Assembly: GCA_905215055.1 (NCBI GenBank)
Contig: CAJMOH010000008.1
Location: forward strand, 1-64,000
DNA length: 64,000 nt
Direction of reading: 5' to 3'
DNA from: an uncultured bacterium
GTDB taxonomy: Bacteria > Bacillota > Clostridia > Oscillospirales > Acutalibacteraceae
The notes beneath the pieces are model-generated. The model made no database searches and was not told the origin of the DNA. It saw only the letters and a program-made list of their open reading frames with translations. The position numbers and the translations under genes are program-made. Shown here one piece after another: positions 61,368 to 64,000 of this stretch. Each line of letters starts with the position of its first letter. The stretch's first letter is position 1.

Positions 61368-62082
61368 AGCGATCCTCCCAGCCAAAGCGGTAGCCCTTGC
61401 CCCACACGGTTTTGATAAAGGCGGGGTTTTGGGGGTCGTCCTCAATCTTGGTGCGCAGCTTGCGGATATGCACCATCACCGTGCCGTTGGAAACGGGAAA
61501 GTACGGCTCGTTCCAGATACTCTCATAAATGGCCTGGGCAGAAAAAATCCACTGGGGACGCTGCATCAACAGCCGCAGAATCTGGTACTCAATCTCCGTC
61601 AGATCCCGTTCCTCCCCCCGCACCCACACCTGGTTGTGATCCAGGGCAATGGTAATCCCCTGGGCGGAGAGCGTGTCATCCTCGTAGGTGGCGCCGGGCT
61701 GCCCCTTGCCCTGATAGATGCAGTAACGCCGCAAAAGGGCCTTTACCCGGGCGATCAGCTCGGCGTAGGAAAAGGGCTTTACCAAATAGTCGTCCCCGCC
61801 GGCGGTAAGGCCGATCAGCTTGTCCGATTCCTGGGCCTTGGCGGTTAAAAACAGAATGGGGACGGTGGAGGTTTTGCGAATCTCCTCGCAGACCCGCAGG
61901 CCGGAGATGCCGGGCATCATCACATCCAGGATAACCAAGTCGATTTGGTCGCTCATTTGCCGCAGGGCCTGTTCCCCGTTTTCCGCCTCTAAAATGGAGT
62001 AGTTTTCACCGGAGAGGAGAATGCGGATTCCCTCGCGGATTTCCGCCTCGTCCTCCACAATCAAGATAGTCTGTTTGGGCAT
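61354..62082 (-). CDS. OmpR/PhoB family response regulator
   Basis: 242 residues. The receiver domain has acidic pocket VEDEAE, phospho-acceptor Asp in LVILDVMMPG near 53, Thr in LFLTAK and Lys in LVKPFSY. The winged-helix C-terminus (LTEIEYQILRLLMQRPQWIFSAQAIYESIW, TVMVHIRKLRTKIEDDP, VWGKGYRFGW) binds direct repeats. AAAGGAGGTTCCCAC precedes the ATG. Coupled to the kinase downstream. Confidence 0.95.
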   Translation of the reverse strand: MPKQTILIVEDEAEIREGIRILLSGENYSILEAENGEQALRQMSDQIDLVILDVMMPGISGLRVCEEIRKTSTVPILFLTAKAQESDKLIGLTAGGDDYLVKPFSYAELIARVKALLRRYCIYQGKGQPGATYEDDTLSAQGITIALDHNQVWVRGEERDLTEIEYQILRLLMQRPQWIFSAQAIYESIWNEPYFPVSNGTVMVHIRKLRTKIEDDPQNPAFIKTVWGKGYRFGWEDRYVPQ

Positions 62083-62111
62083 GTGGGAACCTCCTTTTTC
62101 ATTGGAAATAT

Positions 62112-62147
62112 GAAAGCGCCCTCCGCTGGCAAACGAAAGGCGCTTTC
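62112..62147 (-). terminator. Terminator of the Ser/Lys-repeat lipoprotein gene
   Basis: Stem GAAAGCGCC/GGCGCTTTC (9 bp) with an 18-base loop, then ATATTTCC on the minus strand; a weak T run. Confidence 0.5.
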
Positions 62148-62184
62148 AGGGGAAACTGAAGAAACTCACGTTGGCTAAAAGGCT

Positions 62185-62643
62185 TTACTTCCCGCTGCTG
62201 GCAGAGGAGGAGCCGGCTTTCTGGCTGGAAGCGCTGCTCTTGGAGGCATCCTGCTTGCTGGAGGTATCCTGCTTGCTGGAAGTGCCCTTCTTGCTGGAGG
62301 TGCCGCCCTTGTTGGAAGAACTGCCCTTGCTGGAAGAGCTGCCCTTGCTGGAGGAGCTGCCCTTGTTGGAAGAGCTGTCCTTGTTGGAAGAGCTGCCCTT
62401 GTTGGAGGTGCTGCCCTTGTTGGAGGAGCTGCCCTTGTTGGAAGAGCTGCCCTTGTTGGAAGAACTGCCCTTGCTGGAGTTTCCCTTGGAAGAGCTGGCG
62501 CTCTGGCTGGTGGTAGCCTTGTTTTTAGATCCAGTTGCTTTTTTGCTGTTGCCGCAGCCGGCAAACATGGAGAAGGAAATCAACATGGCCAGAACTAACG
62601 CGCCGATTCGAATACGGGTGTTTTTCAATTTGCGAGTTGTCAT
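62185..62643 (-). CDS. Ser/Lys/Asn-repeat lipoprotein
   Basis: 152 residues. Signal peptide TTRKLKNTRIRIGALVLAMLISFSMFAGC with a lipobox Cys, then only low-complexity sequence: about a dozen copies of a six-residue unit (Asn/Ser-Lys-Gly-Ser-Ser-Ser) and a Thr/Gln/Asp variant at the end. It would be a highly basic, disordered, surface-tethered chain, suited to bind wall teichoic acid or DNA. The start is ATG 62643 with AAGGA 11 bases upstream. It precedes the two-component operon on the same strand, after a possible weak terminator. Confidence 0.75.
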   Translation of the reverse strand: MTTRKLKNTRIRIGALVLAMLISFSMFAGCGNSKKATGSKNKATTSQSASSSKGNSSKGSSSNKGSSSNKGSSSNKGSTSNKGSSSNKDSSSNKGSSSSKGSSSSKGSSSNKGGTSSKKGTSSKQDTSSKQDASKSSASSQKAGSSSASSGK

Positions 62644-62887
62644 AAAGAAACACATCCTTGTCAGTTTAGTTTTGTCTTTGGGAGACCATTTCCCTTTGAC
62701 AGTGCCTATTCTAACAGGCGATTCTTAAAATCCACCCGGGTGTGTTCCTTAAAGGGATTTAACAAATCTAAAAATTTCTTAAAGACTTTCTCCCTGCATT
62801 GTAATCGGACAGCGCCGGGAAGTCAAGGGGCTTTCCCCGTTTCCTTCCCGGAGAAAGCCCCTGAAGTCCTTCCACCAATCCCCACAA

Positions 62888-62914
62888 GAAAAGGCTCCCC
62901 TTCGAGAGCCTTTT
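62888..62914 (-). terminator. Terminator of the aldo/keto reductase gene
   Basis: Stem AAAAGGCTC/GAGCCTTTT (one bulge) with a short loop, then CTTG on the minus strand. Confidence 0.6.
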
Positions 62915-62959
62915 CAAAAGCAATGGCTTCACCAGAAGCCCGTGGTCCGCTCCTTCAGG

Positions 62960-63877
62960 TCAAGGGAGCTTCTTTCCCGCGGCACAGTACAGCTGATACC
63001 ACTCCTGCCGCGTCAAGACAATTTCGGCAGCCTTGCAGATCCCTTGGAGGCGTTCCGCGTTGGTGGTGCCAACAATTGCCTGCATGTTCGCCGGATGCCG
63101 CAAAATCCACGCAATGGCGATGGCGTTGGGAGTGGCATGATACTTTTCCGCCAGCTCGTCGATTTTCGCGTTGAGGGCGGCGAATTTTTCGTTCCCCAAA
63201 AATGTCCCTTGGAACATCCCGTACTGAAACGGCGACCAGGCCTGGATTGTGATTCCCTTCAGCCGGCAATAATCCAGCACGCCCCCGTCCCGCACAGCGG
63301 CCGGCTCGCTTTCAATATTTACATTCAGGCCCTCGTCAATCATCGGGCAATGGGCAATGCTCAACTGCAGCTGGTCCACCAGCGGCTTCTCTCCGCAGGC
63401 TTGCTCCAGCAGCGCCATTTGGCCGGGATTGTGGTTGCTCACGCCGAAGTGGCGCACCTTTCCGGATTCCTTCAGCACCCGAAAGGCCTCAGCCACCTCC
63501 TCCGGCTCCATAAGGGCGTCCGGCCGGTGAAGCAGCAGCACGTCCAAATATTCGGTACGCAGCCGCTTGAGGCTGCCCTCCACCGCCTGCAATATATGCT
63601 CCTTCGAGCAGTCGTAAGCCACTCCCGGCAGAATAGAGCATTTGGACTGGAGCAGCACCCTTTCCCGAACAGAGGGGGTCATGGGCAGCGCCTGAGCGAA
63701 AAACTGCTCCGCCTCTCCCCCTCCGTAAATATCCGCGTGGTCAAAAAAGTTGACGCCATTTTCCAGCGCGGTTTCCAGCAAGCGGTTCGCCTCCCGCTCG
63801 CTCAGGGAATTGATCCGCATACAGCCCAGAGCAATGGCTGGCGCCTCCAGTCCGCCTCCCAAAACCAATTGTTTCAT
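62960..63877 (-). CDS. Aldo/keto reductase
   Basis: 305-residue TIM-barrel NADPH-dependent oxidoreductase. The catalytic tetrad is visible: Asp and Tyr in NFFDHADIYGGGEAE, Lys in VLLQSKCS and His in VLLLHRPDAL. The cofactor segment IVGTTNAERLQGI lies near the C-terminus. It is of the YdhF-like group. The natural substrate is unknown; L-lactaldehyde from rhamnose breakdown is one candidate. GGGGAGG precedes two adjacent starts, GTG 63880 and ATG 63877; I use the ATG. Confidence 0.92.
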   Translation of the reverse strand: MKQLVLGGGLEAPAIALGCMRINSLSEREANRLLETALENGVNFFDHADIYGGGEAEQFFAQALPMTPSVRERVLLQSKCSILPGVAYDCSKEHILQAVEGSLKRLRTEYLDVLLLHRPDALMEPEEVAEAFRVLKESGKVRHFGVSNHNPGQMALLEQACGEKPLVDQLQLSIAHCPMIDEGLNVNIESEPAAVRDGGVLDYCRLKGITIQAWSPFQYGMFQGTFLGNEKFAALNAKIDELAEKYHATPNAIAIAWILRHPANMQAIVGTTNAERLQGICKAAEIVLTRQEWYQLYCAAGKKLP

Positions 63878-64000
63878 CACAGCAAAATTCCTCCCCGTTT
63901 CTTTTATCCGCAAGCCTCTCCGCAAGCCAGCCCGCTCCTTGGCAGTTCTGGGGGCCTGACGCGAGGCCGCCGGTCTTTTTTTAAAGCCTGTCCATCCGAT

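Noticed and set aside
62185..62564. CRISPR-like short repeats
   Set aside because: The repetition is in-frame 18-base coding units of a lipoprotein, without spacers.
62171..62728. Leu-Glu-rich repeat protein on the plus strand
   Set aside because: It is the antisense of the Ser/Lys-repeat lipoprotein; its repeats come from that gene, and no ribosome binding site is present.

Overview
The window comes from a GC-rich, Gram-positive gut-type Clostridia chromosome, most likely Oscillospirales. The pointers are strong AAGGAGG ribosome binding sites, clostridial families (DUF1848, QueT, a short DtxR/MntR regulator, YesMN-LplBC style sugar systems, SLH proteins) and the class of conjugative element present. 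Almost all genes read on the minus strand. I corrected many starts to the codon that follows a Shine-Dalgarno site.

Layout. (1) 1-15.49 kb is chromosome: a SERCA-type Ca2+ ATPase, a flavin reductase, a DUF1848 radical-SAM-like protein, and an L-rhamnose operon (rhaB, an AraA/FucI-family isomerase in place of classical RhaA, rhaD) with an AraC regulator. Then follow a monofunctional transglycosylase, yaaA with a DUF3783 gene, a CcdA-TlpA fusion, a small MntR-like regulator, a TrkH/KtrB potassium transporter, and queT with a preQ1-I riboswitch. (2) At 15,493 lies tRNA-Leu(UAG). (3) 15,579-59,213 is a 43.6-kb integrative conjugative element (ICE) inserted at the exact 3' end of that tRNA. Its boundaries can be read directly: a shared 9-bp core (CGCACCATA) at 15,570 and 59,205, flanked inside by 15-bp arms that match as inverted repeats at 14 of 15 positions. 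Rejoined, these form a symmetrical attP site of the kind serine recombinases use. (4) 59.2-64 kb is chromosome again: the tRNA's original terminator (now stranded 43 kb away), a decayed MerR gene, an OmpR-type two-component system, a Ser/Lys-repeat lipoprotein and an aldo/keto reductase.

Inside the ICE, reading leftward from 59 kb: parA/parB, small genes, a 2224-residue methylase-helicase with tnpV nested in another frame, a TOPRIM primase, a candidate oriT, mobC, relaxase, a plus-strand ParE/RelE toxin-antitoxin pair, PcfB-like/DUF3801, VirD4, Maff2, VirB6, PrgI, VirB4 and a CHAP-domain wall hydrolase. Then comes a cargo block: YesM/YesN two-component system, ABC sugar importer, two GH35-like glycosidases, two type-B carboxylesterases and a GH78 alpha-L-rhamnosidase. 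The left end holds a sigma-like factor, a 637-bp gene-free stretch packed with hairpins, an SLH surface protein, a PemK/MazF-like protein, TnpW and the large serine recombinase. The cargo looks like a transferable system for importing and trimming acylated, rhamnose-containing glycans. It has landed about 7 kb from the host's own rhamnose catabolic operon, so released L-rhamnose has an immediate pathway.

The ICE shows damage in three mobility genes: a one-base deletion in the recombinase, an in-frame TGA in the relaxase, and an ATT codon where the primase start should be. It may therefore be becoming fixed in this lineage, or these sites may be assembly errors; raw reads would tell.
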